A stretch of 64,000 nt of DNA, taken from Azoarcus sp. KH32C. GTDB taxonomy: Bacteria > Pseudomonadota > Gammaproteobacteria > Burkholderiales > Rhodocyclaceae. The position numbers and the translations under genes are program-made. The stretch spans positions 4,960,001 to 5,024,000 of the forward strand of contig NC_020516.1 in the NCBI RefSeq assembly GCF_000349945.1, in the 5' to 3' direction. A model generated the notes under the pieces. That model saw only the letters and a list, made by a program, of their open reading frames with translations, searched no databases and had not been told where the DNA came from. Below are positions 49,925 to 58,979 of this stretch, in pieces (within the stretch, counting starts at the first letter, position 1; the number at the start of each line of letters is the position of its first letter).

Positions 49925-51508
49925 GTGGTGATAGCCGACAAGCGCATCGAGCTGGACGCCCGCCCCGCCCCGGGGCGACTCGCGCCAGTCGAGGTCGTGA
50001 TGATCGGCCACTGTCCGTCGATCGACGGCAGCGCCGAGTGGAAGCGCCTTGCGCGCGATGCCGCGGTGCTCGCGGAGATCGCAGCGCTGGGCTTCACCGC
50101 CGAGGTCATGCGGCTGCGTGTGCTCGACGAAGGCGCAAGCGAAGCGGAACCGGGCGACGGCGCCTTGCAGGCGCTCTACCGCCTGCCGATCCCGATCCGC
50201 TCGCTCGGCTATTTCCAGTCCCTGTTCCCGCAAGCCTTCGACACCGACGGCGGCTACCGCAGCGCACTCGCGGGCCGCGCCGCGTGGCTGCCGACCGCGG
50301 TGCAGGACTTCTTCGACGGCGCCGAAGCCGGGGAGCGCGACACGCGCACGCTGTGGATCATCCGCGTGCCGGAGACCGACGGCGTGCGCGCCTTTCTGCC
50401 ACACTTCGACGCGAACCTGCTCGAGCCCTCGAGCCTCGGCGCCTTCGAGCGCGCGTTGCTGGTCGAACGTGCCGGCATCATCGCGCTGCCGGACCTCGAA
50501 CGCCTGCTCGTGCCCGCGGCGTTGCCGGACGTGCCGCGCATGCGGTTGCCGAACGCCGAGGCAATCTTCCTGCCTTGCGGCGTCGAGATCGACGATACCC
50601 ATCGCGAACGCCGCCGCTCGAACGAAATGCCCGCCATCGGCGAGACCTTCGCGCCGATCGACGTCGTCGCGCCGATTGCCCGCACGCTCGCACGTCTGCG
50701 CCCGGACATGCAATGCCTGCTCGCGCTGCCGCTGGCGATGCGCCCGCGCGACGAAGTACCCGCGCCCGCGCCGGAATTCCTCGCGCAGATCACCCGGCTC
50801 GCGAGCAAGGTCGGCAGCGAGGACGAAGGCGGCGATGCCGAGAAGCTGCGCCACCTGCAGTTCGTGTGGCCCTATGTGCGCGGCCCGCAGCATCCGCTCG
50901 GATCGCCTTGCGGGCTCATCGCGGGCATGCAGGCACGCGTCGCCCAACGATACGGCACCTGGCGCTCGATCGCCGGACGCCCCCTGCCTGGCTCGATGCT
51001 GCCGTGGCCGCCGGTGATGCAGCAGCAGGCCACCGCGCTACGCGAAGTGCCCGGCGTCACGGTAATGGTGCTGCACGCGGGCAAGCTGCAGGTCGACGAC
51101 GAGGCGATGTGCGTGCCCTGCCTGCCGTTGTCCGCGCTGCGCCGGATGAGTCCGGAAAGCCGCGCGCAGGAGCACTGGCGCTCGGCCGAGGTGATGCGCT
51201 TCATGGGATGGCTGCGGCGCGAGCTGCACACGATCGGCGACCAGCTCGTGTTCGACGTCGATCCGGACGATCCGCGCGTCGAGCTCGCGCTGCGCTCCTT
51301 CTTCGACCGCCTGCACGGCGCCGGCGCGCTGCGCGGGGCACGCCCCGAGGAGGCCTACCGCATCCGCCAGCTGCCGCAGACCGATTCGACGCTCGCCTTC
51401 GAGATCGAGATCGCACCGGCCTATCCGATCGACAGGCTGCGCATCACCTTCCTGCACGACCGCCACGCCGCGACGGCGGACACCCGCATCGAGGCGATCA
51501 ATGGCTGA
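49925..51508 (+). CDS. divergent sheath-like protein
   Basis: This 527-residue protein is not identified by a known name. Its C-terminal 100 residues align with the main sheath core. Residues around RFMGWLRRELHTIG match RYFLYLERSIEKST of the sheath, and GAGALRGARPEEAYRIR matches WRNGRLLGGTPKEAYFVR. The large insertion domain of the main sheath is absent. The N-terminus VEVVMIGHCP resembles the start of a sheath core. The GTG pair at 49925/49928 follows GGAG. Afp/PVC systems also encode two or three sheath-type proteins, one near the baseplate, so it may fill that place. Confidence 0.75.
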   Translation: MVIADKRIELDARPAPGRLAPVEVVMIGHCPSIDGSAEWKRLARDAAVLAEIAALGFTAEVMRLRVLDEGASEAEPGDGALQALYRLPIPIRSLGYFQSLFPQAFDTDGGYRSALAGRAAWLPTAVQDFFDGAEAGERDTRTLWIIRVPETDGVRAFLPHFDANLLEPSSLGAFERALLVERAGIIALPDLERLLVPAALPDVPRMRLPNAEAIFLPCGVEIDDTHRERRRSNEMPAIGETFAPIDVVAPIARTLARLRPDMQCLLALPLAMRPRDEVPAPAPEFLAQITRLASKVGSEDEGGDAEKLRHLQFVWPYVRGPQHPLGSPCGLIAGMQARVAQRYGTWRSIAGRPLPGSMLPWPPVMQQQATALREVPGVTVMVLHAGKLQVDDEAMCVPCLPLSALRRMSPESRAQEHWRSAEVMRFMGWLRRELHTIGDQLVFDVDPDDPRVELALRSFFDRLHGAGALRGARPEEAYRIRQLPQTDSTLAFEIEIAPAYPIDRLRITFLHDRHAATADTRIEAING

Positions 51509-51974
51509 GTACGCCGATACCCCGCGCGAGTTCATCCCCTTTCGCTTCCGCGTCGCGCTGTACGACGGTCGGGGCGGCGGCCTGCTATGCCGCGGGGCGT
51601 TCAGCGAAGTGTCCGGGCTCGAGGCGACGATGGCGCCGAAGGCGCTGAAGGAAGGCGGGCGCAACTGGGGCGAGGTGCAGCTCGCCGGCCCGACGACCTT
51701 CCCGCCGATCATCCTCAAGCGCGGCATCACCGAAGTCGCGGACCTGTGGAACTGGTTCGACATGAGCACGCGCCAGGCCAACTACGCGCTGCGCGTCTCC
51801 GGCACGATCGATGTCTTCCACCCGGCGAAACCGGACCGGCCGCTGCTGCGCTGGCGCATCACGAACGCGGTCCCGACCAAGTTCAAGGGACCGGACCTCT
51901 CCGCGACCGCGAACCAGGTCGCGATCGAGGAATTGCAGCTCGCGCACGAAGGGCTGGAACTGGAACGCCCATAG
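51501..51974 (+). CDS. inner tube protein (gp19 family), copy 2
   Basis: This 157-residue tube protein is of the same family as the first. Shared features are FRFRVALYDG, FSEVSGLEATM, LKRGITEVADLWNWF and the C-terminal NQVAIEELQLAHEGLEL. In Afp/PVC systems a second tube-like protein (Afp5/Pvc5) forms the ring that joins the tube to the hub. This gene stands just before the LysM/hub genes and may do the same. It overlaps the sheath-like gene by 8 nt. Identity to copy 1 is low, so this is an old duplication. Confidence 0.9.
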   Translation: MAEYADTPREFIPFRFRVALYDGRGGGLLCRGAFSEVSGLEATMAPKALKEGGRNWGEVQLAGPTTFPPIILKRGITEVADLWNWFDMSTRQANYALRVSGTIDVFHPAKPDRPLLRWRITNAVPTKFKGPDLSATANQVAIEELQLAHEGLELERP

Positions 51975-51986
51975 GGAGAGACGCCG

Positions 51987-52706
51987 ATGCCCGCCATGCA
52001 GATCGCCCGCGCCAAGCTGATCCCGATGAACGGCGATCAGGTCGAGACCGACGAGTCCAAGCACATCGACGTGCAGTTCAATCCGTCGACGCTGCGTGTG
52101 ACGCTGTCGAACACGCTGAAGGCCGACAACAAGAGCGGCAGCGGCGGCAGCGGCGCGGCGGCACAGTATGTCGACAAGAGCGAATCGACGCTCGCCGTGG
52201 AGCTCGTCTTCGACACCAGCGTCGCGGCGCAACTCGGCTCGGATACGCGCGCCAACCGCGAAACGGTCGCCGCGAACACCGACGTGCGCACGCTGACGAA
52301 GCGCATCGCCGAGGGTTTCATGAAGCCGCAGGACGCCGACTCCGACCGGCCGAAGGCGCCCAAGCGCTGCCGCTTCCAGTGGGGCAGCTTCCAGTTCACC
52401 GGGATGCTGTCGAGCTACTCCGAGACGCTCGACTTCTTCGCGCCCGAAGGCATTCCGTTGCGCGCGACGCTCGCGCTGACCTTCAAGGAAGACCGCTACC
52501 AGTTCGCGCTCGACCCCTCGGTGCAGGCCGCCGAACGCGCGCGGCCGACCTTCGCGCCCGGCGGCGACGGTCAGAACGCCGCCAGCGCCGCGCAATCGGC
52601 CGGCCAGGATCCGCGCGACTGGCGCGCCGTCGCCGACCTCAACCGCCTCGACAACCCGCGCTTCACGCCCGTCGCCGGCGTGATGATTTCCATCGGAGGA
52701 CGCTGA
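51987..52706 (+). CDS. CIS tube/LysM-like baseplate protein (Afp7/Pvc7-like)
   Basis: This 239-residue protein carries the injection-system tube-adaptor domain at about residues 5-175, with IDVQFNPSTLRVTLSN and FQWGSFQFTGMLSSYSETLDFF in parts. A LysM-like tail reads DWRAVADLNRLDNPRF near residue 210. LysM domains bind peptidoglycan or lock the hub. Afp7/Pvc7 and related proteins have the same layout. AGGGAGAGACG is upstream. The gene ends with TGATG shared with the next gene's start. Confidence 0.88.
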   Translation: MPAMQIARAKLIPMNGDQVETDESKHIDVQFNPSTLRVTLSNTLKADNKSGSGGSGAAAQYVDKSESTLAVELVFDTSVAAQLGSDTRANRETVAANTDVRTLTKRIAEGFMKPQDADSDRPKAPKRCRFQWGSFQFTGMLSSYSETLDFFAPEGIPLRATLALTFKEDRYQFALDPSVQAAERARPTFAPGGDGQNAASAAQSAGQDPRDWRAVADLNRLDNPRFTPVAGVMISIGGR

Positions 52707-52870
52707 TGCCGATCGTGATCGACGAACTCGTCGCCGAAGTCCAGCCCGAGCCGGACGCCGCGCGCAGCGCCGGCGCCGAACCGTTGCCGCCGGAAGGCAA
52801 GATGGGCGAGACGCTGCGCGATGCGCTCGCCGTGACCCGCGAACGGGAGGCGCGTCTTGCCATCGACTAG
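52706..52870 (+). CDS. small injection-system protein (DUF5908-like)
   Basis: This protein has 54 residues, beginning MPIVIDELVAEVQPEP and ending in a charged helix, TREREARLAID. Afp6/Pvc6-type small proteins (DUF5908) occupy the same place between the LysM and hub genes and begin with a similar short strand. The ATG overlaps the previous stop (TGATG), and a Shine-Dalgarno GGAGGA lies 8 nt upstream. Assignment is by position and N-terminal look, since the protein is too short for more. Confidence 0.65.
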   Translation: MPIVIDELVAEVQPEPDAARSAGAEPLPPEGKMGETLRDALAVTREREARLAID

Positions 52871-53906
52871 CCCGCTCGTCAGCGTCCGCCCGCGGCTGCG
52901 CATCGACGGTGCCGACCGGGCCTCGCTCGGCGTGGCGGCGAGCGCGCTGTCCGTGCATCTGCCGGCCAACGGCATGGCAAGCGCGGAGCTGCGGGTGATC
53001 AACTGGCATCCGGCCGAAGGCGGCGGCCAGCCGGACTTCGCCTTCCAGGACCTGCGCCTCGGCAGCCGGCTGGAGATCCTGCTCGGCGAAAGCGCCGACA
53101 ACGCGGTCTTCTCCGGCGACATCACCGCCTTCGAGGAACGCTACGGCGACGGCGCGCCGCAGCTCGTGATCCTCGCCGAGGACGCGCTGCACAAGCTCGC
53201 GCGCGCACGGGCGAGCCGCGTCTTCGAGAACAAGGGCCTCGCCGACGTGGTGCGCGAGATCGCGGGCGACGCCGGCCTGCAGGCGGACGCGAACATCGAC
53301 GCGGGGACGGCCGACTGGCTGCAGCACAACGAAAGCCACCTCGCCTTCCTGCTGCGCGTGCTGGGGCCCCACGACATTCCGCTGCGCATCCAGGACGGAC
53401 GGCTGCGCGCGCGCGCCGAAGAGGCCGACGCGAACCCGCTGCGGCTCGATGCGGGCTCCAATGCACAACGCGTGCGCATCATCGCGGATCTCAACCGCCA
53501 GCCGCGCGAAGTGCTCGCCGAGGGGTACAACCTGGGTAGCGACTCGGGCGCGAACGGCAGCAATTCGTCGCTGTCGCCTTCGCCCGCCGGCCGCAGCGCC
53601 GCCGCGACGCTCGCCGACCTCGGCTGGGAAGGCCGCTCGCCGCGCCCTCACCCCTTCGCGCGCTCGCAGGCCGAGGCCGAATCGCTCGCAACCGGCGCCT
53701 TCCGCCGCGACGCGCGGCGCTTCCTGCACGGCGAGATCGTTTGCACCGGCACGCCCGAGCTGACCTGCGGACGCGAAGTCGAGCTCGCCGGCGTGTCGCC
53801 GCGGCTCGCCGGCCGCTACCGCATCGCCGACTGCTGGCACCACTTCGACAACGCGCAGGGGCTGACGACACGCCTGCGGGTCGAACGTCCGGACTGGAAT
53901 CCATGA
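52857..53906 (+). CDS. gpD-like hub protein
   Basis: This 349-residue protein is of the phage late-control D (gp27-like) family, which forms the hub of the baseplate. Visible are RLGSRLEILLGES, SGDITAFEERYG, LVILAEDALHKLARAR, and then the late LAGRYRIADCWHHFDN. The TTG start is used because GGGAGG lies 4-9 nt upstream and no ATG or GTG fits. It overlaps the previous gene by 14 nt. In Afp/PVC and T6SS, hub and spike are fused in one gene (VgrG-like); here they are separate. Confidence 0.87.
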   Translation: MPSTSPLVSVRPRLRIDGADRASLGVAASALSVHLPANGMASAELRVINWHPAEGGGQPDFAFQDLRLGSRLEILLGESADNAVFSGDITAFEERYGDGAPQLVILAEDALHKLARARASRVFENKGLADVVREIAGDAGLQADANIDAGTADWLQHNESHLAFLLRVLGPHDIPLRIQDGRLRARAEEADANPLRLDAGSNAQRVRIIADLNRQPREVLAEGYNLGSDSGANGSNSSLSPSPAGRSAAATLADLGWEGRSPRPHPFARSQAEAESLATGAFRRDARRFLHGEIVCTGTPELTCGREVELAGVSPRLAGRYRIADCWHHFDNAQGLTTRLRVERPDWNP

Positions 53907-53983
53907 GCGCGTCGCCGGGCCGCCCCAAGACACGCTCACTCCCGCTTGGCGGGACCGCGCGCAGCGCGAGAGTGCGCACATGA
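53903..53983 (+). CDS. 26-codon linking open frame between hub and spike genes
   Basis: A tiny frame begins with ATGA overlapping the hub stop and ends with TGA inside the ATGA start of the spike gene. The peptide (26 residues, basic, beginning MSASPGRPKTR) has no recognisable feature. It may exist only to carry ribosomes from hub to spike (translational coupling), or be the remains of a linker from a fused ancestor. A product is doubtful. Confidence 0.35.
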   Translation: MSASPGRPKTRSLPLGGTARSARVRT

Positions 53984-54624
53984 GCGGCAACCGCCACAGC
54001 CCCGGCCTGCTGCAGGAACTGCACCTCGGTGTGGTGCTCGACAACGCCGATCCGAACAACCGCGGCCGCGTGAAGCTGCGCCTGCATGCGACCGCGCTGG
54101 AAACCTGGGCCGCGGTGATGGTGCCGAGCGCCGGCAGCGGCTACGGCGTGAGCCTGCTGCCGCGCATCGGCGAACAGGTCGTCGTCGCCTTCGTCGCGCC
54201 GGACCTGCCAATCGTGCTCGGCGCGGTGTGGAGCGGCGGCGACAGCCAGCCCGAGGATGCGCGCCCGGTCGACGAGCGCTACTTCATCCAGAGCCCCGCG
54301 GGCATCAAGGTGCTGCTCGACGACAGCGAGCCGAAGCTCAGGATCGAGACGCCGGCGGGCAATCACCTGACGATCACCGACCAGGGCGGCGGCAAGCTGA
54401 CGATCGAGGAAGGCGGCGAGAAGATCGAGATGTCGCCGGGCAGCATCACGATCACGACCGCCGGCGAGGTGAAGGTCGAGGCCGCGCAGGTCAGCGTGTC
54501 GGCCGGCATGGTCAAGGTCGATGCGGGCATGAGCAAGTTTTCCGGCGTGGTGCAGTGCGACACGCTGATCAGCAACTCGGTCGTGTCGGCGAGCTACACG
54601 CCGGGAGCGGGGAACATATGGTGA
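53980..54624 (+). CDS. gpV-like spike protein (OB fold plus beta-helix)
   Basis: This 214-residue spike protein is of the baseplate V/VgrG-tip family. An OB-fold is seen at about residues 10-95: GVVLDNADPNNRGRVKLRL, then GEQVVVAFVAPD and LPIVLGAVWSG. A triple-strand beta-helix with regular short strands covers about 100-205, including GNHLTITDQGGGKLTIEEGG. The tip would pierce the target membrane, possibly with a PAAR protein not seen here. It overlaps the next gene by 7 nt. Confidence 0.9.
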   Translation: MSGNRHSPGLLQELHLGVVLDNADPNNRGRVKLRLHATALETWAAVMVPSAGSGYGVSLLPRIGEQVVVAFVAPDLPIVLGAVWSGGDSQPEDARPVDERYFIQSPAGIKVLLDDSEPKLRIETPAGNHLTITDQGGGKLTIEEGGEKIEMSPGSITITTAGEVKVEAAQVSVSAGMVKVDAGMSKFSGVVQCDTLISNSVVSASYTPGAGNIW

Positions 54625-56294
54625 CGCCGATTGCACCCGTCCTCGACAACGGCCGCGCGAAGCCGATGCTGCACGCGGTGCCGCCGCTTGCCGCGCCCAA
54701 GACCCACCGCCCGCGCCTTGTCGCGCCTTTCTTCGCCGCCGACGGCGACGGCGCGACGCTGCACCGCTATTTCGACGAGGACTTCGTCGCGCGCTTCCTG
54801 AACGACGCCCACGCCGGCCGGCTCGTCGGCACCGCGGCGCAGGACTGGTTCCATATGGACCGCTTCGGACGTTTCCGCGACGAGCCGACGCTGCGCCTGC
54901 CGATGCATCGCAGCTTCTACATGCTGTGCTGCGAGGTGCAGTGCGCGATCCCCGGCGCGCCGGCCTTCGATCCGAAGAAGGTGCTGTCGGCCGGGCTCGT
55001 CGTGCGCCGCGTGCCGGCCGAAGGCACGCCGCAGCGCTGGATGATCGCGGACGGCCAGCCGCTCGGCTGGCGCGACGGCGAGATCCCCGGGCACGACCCC
55101 GACGACGTGCGCCGGCTCGTCGCACGCCGCCTGCTGCCGCGACGCTTCCCCGAGCCGCCCCACTCCGGCGAGGAGATCGCGCCGCTGCACACGCTGCTCG
55201 TGCGCCGCCGCGACGCGCGCGGGCTCGAGCGCAGTCACACGCTGCTGTGGGGCTACCTGCCGCTGGGCGGGAGCGCGCGCGAGGTCGCGAGCACACCCCT
55301 GCCGCAGGCGAACGGCACCGAGGTGCCGGACTTCGGCCTCGAACACGCGTGGCCGCTCGGCAGCCGCGGTGCGAAGGCGTGGAGCGAGGCGGACGGCCTC
55401 CTGGTCGCGGACGGCATCGCGACCGCGGGCCTGGTCGAACTGCTGCAGACGCTGGTCGCGCAGTTCCGCATCGACGACGCGACGGATAGCGCAAATGAGG
55501 CCGACAACGCCGGCCTCCGAAACCTGCTCGGCGCGCTGCGCTTTCACACGCTCGAATGGCGCGTCGTCGAGGACAACCTGTTGCCGCAGCTGGTGCCGGT
55601 CTATGGCGAGACGGTGCTCGAATGGATCGAGCGCAGCGCGCCCGCGCTCGTGGAACTCTTCGCGCGCATCGTGCGCCGCGAGGCGGTCGCGGGCGCCGTC
55701 GCGCTGCCCGACGGACGCGGCGGATCGCGCATCGACCGGCTCTTCGTCACCGAGCAGCAGGCCGCCGACCTGCGCAGCCTCGTCGCGCTGCGCACCGGCC
55801 GCGCCCAGGTGCGCTTCGACGACGGCCTGCCGCTGCCGCGCTACGGCCAGACCGACGGCGACCGCTTCGTCGCCGTGCCCTTCGTGCGCTGGGAGGACGA
55901 CTGCGGCTGCGAGCAGGTCGCGTGGGGGCCGCCGAGCCGCGTGTTCCGCGTCGCGTCGCCCTTCGACCCGGACGCGCAACGGCCGACGACCGTCGTGCTG
56001 CCCTCGCTCGACGACTTCAAGCGCGGGCTGCCGCGCGGCGTCGCGATGCTCGCGCCGAAGTCGCTCGCGGACGTGCTGCGCAAGATCAGCCCCGGCATCG
56101 ACATGAAGGGCGACGGTCCCGGCAACCGCTCGGGCGCGTGCTGGAGCTTCAGCTTCAGCCTGCCGGCGATCACGCTCTGCGCGATGCTGATGCTGATGGT
56201 CGTGATCAACATGCTGAACCTGTTTCTCGGCTGGCTGCCGTGGGTCTTCCTCGCCCTGCCGCGGCTGTGCCTGAAGGCGCTGAAAGGAAAGTGA
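54618..56294 (+). CDS. large injection-system protein with C-terminal membrane segment
   Basis: I do not recognise a named family for this 558-residue protein. Most of it is soluble and mixed, with segments such as HRSFYMLCCEVQCAIPG near residue 95 and LLWGYLPLGGSA near 212. The C-terminus, about residues 516-551, is strongly hydrophobic (ITLCAMLMLMVVINMLNLFL and LPWVFLAL). This is long enough for one or two membrane passes, followed by a basic tail, KALKGK. It sits between spike and gp25 genes and overlaps the spike gene by 7 nt. A membrane anchor or attachment factor is the simplest idea. Confidence 0.8.
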   Translation: MVTPIAPVLDNGRAKPMLHAVPPLAAPKTHRPRLVAPFFAADGDGATLHRYFDEDFVARFLNDAHAGRLVGTAAQDWFHMDRFGRFRDEPTLRLPMHRSFYMLCCEVQCAIPGAPAFDPKKVLSAGLVVRRVPAEGTPQRWMIADGQPLGWRDGEIPGHDPDDVRRLVARRLLPRRFPEPPHSGEEIAPLHTLLVRRRDARGLERSHTLLWGYLPLGGSAREVASTPLPQANGTEVPDFGLEHAWPLGSRGAKAWSEADGLLVADGIATAGLVELLQTLVAQFRIDDATDSANEADNAGLRNLLGALRFHTLEWRVVEDNLLPQLVPVYGETVLEWIERSAPALVELFARIVRREAVAGAVALPDGRGGSRIDRLFVTEQQAADLRSLVALRTGRAQVRFDDGLPLPRYGQTDGDRFVAVPFVRWEDDCGCEQVAWGPPSRVFRVASPFDPDAQRPTTVVLPSLDDFKRGLPRGVAMLAPKSLADVLRKISPGIDMKGDGPGNRSGACWSFSFSLPAITLCAMLMLMVVINMLNLFLGWLPWVFLALPRLCLKALKGK

Positions 56295-56342
56295 AGGACA
56301 AGTCACACCGATCACAAAGAGAGACGAGGAGGCCGACAAGAA

Positions 56343-56732
56343 ATGCTGACTCCGGAATCCCGGTTGATGAGCTTCCCGCTGCTGCCCGGCCTGGACGAGA
56401 CCGGGCGTCCCGCGTGGCGACTGGGCAATGCGAGCGTGCGTGAGGTGATGCTGAACATCCTGCTGACCCGTCCCGGGGAGCGCCTGATGCGCCCCGAGTT
56501 CGGCGCCGGCATCCGCAGCTTCATCCATCACCCGAACAACGAGACGACGCGCGCACTGATCGCCGACGCCGCCCTGCGCGCGCTGACGCGCTGGGAACCG
56601 CGGGTCGCGATCGATGAAGTGCGCGTCGAGGCCGATACGCAGCGCCTGTCGCATGTGAACCTCTCGGTGCGCTACCGGCTGCTCGCCGACGGACGGCCGG
56701 ATAGGCTCGAACTGGCGCTGGACCTGGGCTGA
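56343..56732 (+). CDS. gp25-like baseplate protein
   Basis: This 129-residue protein is of the gp25/lysozyme-related baseplate wedge family (Afp9/Pvc9-like). Characteristic segments are VREVMLNILLTRPGERLMRPEFGAG near residues 32-56 and a helical late part. It helps start sheath polymerisation around the tube at the baseplate. GAGGAGG lies 12-18 nt upstream of the ATG, a little far. It follows the membrane-segment protein after 48 nt and precedes baseplate J by 20 nt. Confidence 0.92.
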   Translation: MLTPESRLMSFPLLPGLDETGRPAWRLGNASVREVMLNILLTRPGERLMRPEFGAGIRSFIHHPNNETTRALIADAALRALTRWEPRVAIDEVRVEADTQRLSHVNLSVRYRLLADGRPDRLELALDLG

Positions 56733-56752
56733 ACAACGAGAGAACCGGACAC

Positions 56753-58969
56753 ATGGCGCATCCCAATCCTCTTTTTGGTCCGCTCTCGGGTCAATTTCCC
56801 GTCCCGGACCTCGACGACCGCCGCTTCGACGAGCTCGTCACCGAGCTGCAGGCCCGCCTCGCGCGCCACGTGCCGGAGATGGCGCCGCTGTCGCCCGGCG
56901 ACCCGGTGCATGCGCTGGTCGACCTCTTCGCGTGGCTCACCGAGACCATCATCTACCGCGCGAACCAGATCCCGGACCGCCAGCGGCTGGCCTTCCTGAA
57001 CCTGCTGCAGATCCCGCTGCGCCCCGCGCGCCCCGCGAGCGGGATCGTCAGCATCGACGCGACGACCCGCTCGCTGCCGCCGCTGATCGCAACCGAATCG
57101 CTGCTGAAGGCCGGCACGACGAGCTTCTCGACTGTCGGCGAAGTCCAGCCGACGCCGCTCACGCTGCGGATCGTCGTCAAGCGCACGCTCGACGAAGCGG
57201 CGCTCGCGGCCGAAGGCATCAGCCTCGCGCAGCTGCGCGCGCAGTATGGCGTCGAGCCCGCGGCCTTCCGCCCGGTGACGGTCGTGCCTGGGCATGATGC
57301 GCTCACTGCCGCCGGCACGCGCGACGGCGCCTTCCACCTCGCGGTCTGCCTCGCGAAGCCGGCCTTCGTCGCGCAGGCCGAGCTCGTGCGCCGCGAGCTC
57401 GCGGGCATCGTGCTGAACGTGGGCCTCGCACCGCTCACCGAGATGGAAGGCCTGCTCGCGACGGGACTGCGGCCGAGGAAGCTCGACTGGGAGTTCGCCT
57501 GGTGGCCCGCACCGGAGACGGCGCCGGACAAGGTGCGGTACCTGTCGCTCGAAGTCGTCAGCGACAGCTCGGCGGGCGGACGCAAGATGGGCGTTGCGCG
57601 CCTGCGCCTGCCGCGCAACGCCGACATGCTGCGCGCGACGGCCGCGCTCGATCCGCAGTTCGCCGGCCTCGGCGACACCCCGCCCGAAGCGCCCGCGGAC
57701 CTGCGCACCGGCCAGCTCCTTTTCTGGCTGCGCGTCTCGTGCGCCGACGAGCCGAACCTGACCCTCGGCTATCTCGGCGTCAACGCCGTCGACGTGGTCG
57801 GCCAGGGCATCGCGCGCGACATCGTGCTCGGCGCGGGCACCGGCCGTCCGGACCAGAGCTTCGAGCTGCCGCACGCGGACGTCGATGCGGCGAGCGTCGA
57901 GGTCGAGGTCGAACAGCTGCAGCAGTTCCGTCCCTGGACGCAGGTCGCCCATTTCGCGGGCGCGGGGCCCGACGACACGGTCTTCGTTGTCGATGCGGCC
58001 ACGGGCAGCGTACGCTTCGGCGACGGCATCCGCGGCAAGCGTCCGCCTGCGAACGCCCGCATCCGTGCCGCCTTCTACCGCCATGGCGGGGGCAGCAGCG
58101 GCAACCTGCCGGCGGACAGCATCAAGGAGATCCATGGCCGCAGCGACCGCCTCGCCGCACGGCACGAATGGCCGACGCGCGGCGGCGTCGATGCCGAGAC
58201 GCTCGACGAGGCCGAGCGCCGCATCCCGGCTTTCCTGAGCCACCGCGACCGTGCCGTCACGGCCGAGGATTTCGGCGTGCTCGCGCGCGACAACCCGATC
58301 AACCCGGTCGCGCGCGCCGAAGCGGTCGCCGGCTTCTTCCCCGGCGCGAGCCTGAAGGCGGTGCGCCGCGGCGTGCCGGGTGTCGTCAGCGTGTTTGTGA
58401 TGCCGCCCGCGCCACAGGCGCTGGCCGCCGCGCCGCGGCCCAACGCGGGCCTGCTCGCGGACGTGCACGACTACCTCTCGGCGCGCTGCATGCTCGGCAC
58501 CGAGCTCTACGTGCTGTCGCCGCAGTTCGTGCCGGTCGCGGTCGCGGTGTCGCTCGAAGTCGTCGATCCGGCAACCGAGCAGCAGGTGCACGCCGAGGTC
58601 GAGCGTGCGCTCTTGCGCTATCTGTGGGCGCTGCCGCCGGGCGGACCGCGCGCAGGCGGCTGGCCGCGCGGCAAGGCGGTCGAGATCAACGAGCTGCGCA
58701 CCCAGGCGGGGCGCGTCGAGGGTGTCGAGGCAGTGAATGCGCTGCGCCTCTTCTACCAGGACCAGCAGCAGGACCCGCCCGTGTGGCTCGAGCTCACCGG
58801 CGCGCAGGCGCTGCCGCTGCTGGATTTCCAGCTCCCGGAACTGATGGCGGTCGCGATCCGCCCCGGCGAGGACAGGCCTGCCCCGCCGCGCGGCTTCGGC
58901 CCGGGCACACCGCCCCCGGACGAGGGTTCGCGCGCGGTGCCGGTGCCGGTGATCCCGGACCTGTGCTGA
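56753..58969 (+). CDS. baseplate J-like protein
   Basis: This 738-residue wedge protein is of the baseplate J family (gp6/Afp11-like). Visible segments are ETIIYRANQIPDRQRLAFLNLL near residue 63 in parts, then GDGIRGKRPPANARIRAAFYRHGGGSSGNLP near residue 423, and ERRIPAFLSHRDRAVTAEDF near 485. The last two are hallmarks of the family. It forms the ring that triggers sheath contraction. It is in the usual place after gp25. CAACGAGAGAACCGG before the ATG gives a weak Shine-Dalgarno. Confidence 0.92.
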   Translation: MAHPNPLFGPLSGQFPVPDLDDRRFDELVTELQARLARHVPEMAPLSPGDPVHALVDLFAWLTETIIYRANQIPDRQRLAFLNLLQIPLRPARPASGIVSIDATTRSLPPLIATESLLKAGTTSFSTVGEVQPTPLTLRIVVKRTLDEAALAAEGISLAQLRAQYGVEPAAFRPVTVVPGHDALTAAGTRDGAFHLAVCLAKPAFVAQAELVRRELAGIVLNVGLAPLTEMEGLLATGLRPRKLDWEFAWWPAPETAPDKVRYLSLEVVSDSSAGGRKMGVARLRLPRNADMLRATAALDPQFAGLGDTPPEAPADLRTGQLLFWLRVSCADEPNLTLGYLGVNAVDVVGQGIARDIVLGAGTGRPDQSFELPHADVDAASVEVEVEQLQQFRPWTQVAHFAGAGPDDTVFVVDAATGSVRFGDGIRGKRPPANARIRAAFYRHGGGSSGNLPADSIKEIHGRSDRLAARHEWPTRGGVDAETLDEAERRIPAFLSHRDRAVTAEDFGVLARDNPINPVARAEAVAGFFPGASLKAVRRGVPGVVSVFVMPPAPQALAAAPRPNAGLLADVHDYLSARCMLGTELYVLSPQFVPVAVAVSLEVVDPATEQQVHAEVERALLRYLWALPPGGPRAGGWPRGKAVEINELRTQAGRVEGVEAVNALRLFYQDQQQDPPVWLELTGAQALPLLDFQLPELMAVAIRPGEDRPAPPRGFGPGTPPPDEGSRAVPVPVIPDLC

Positions 58970-58979
58970 GCACCCCACG

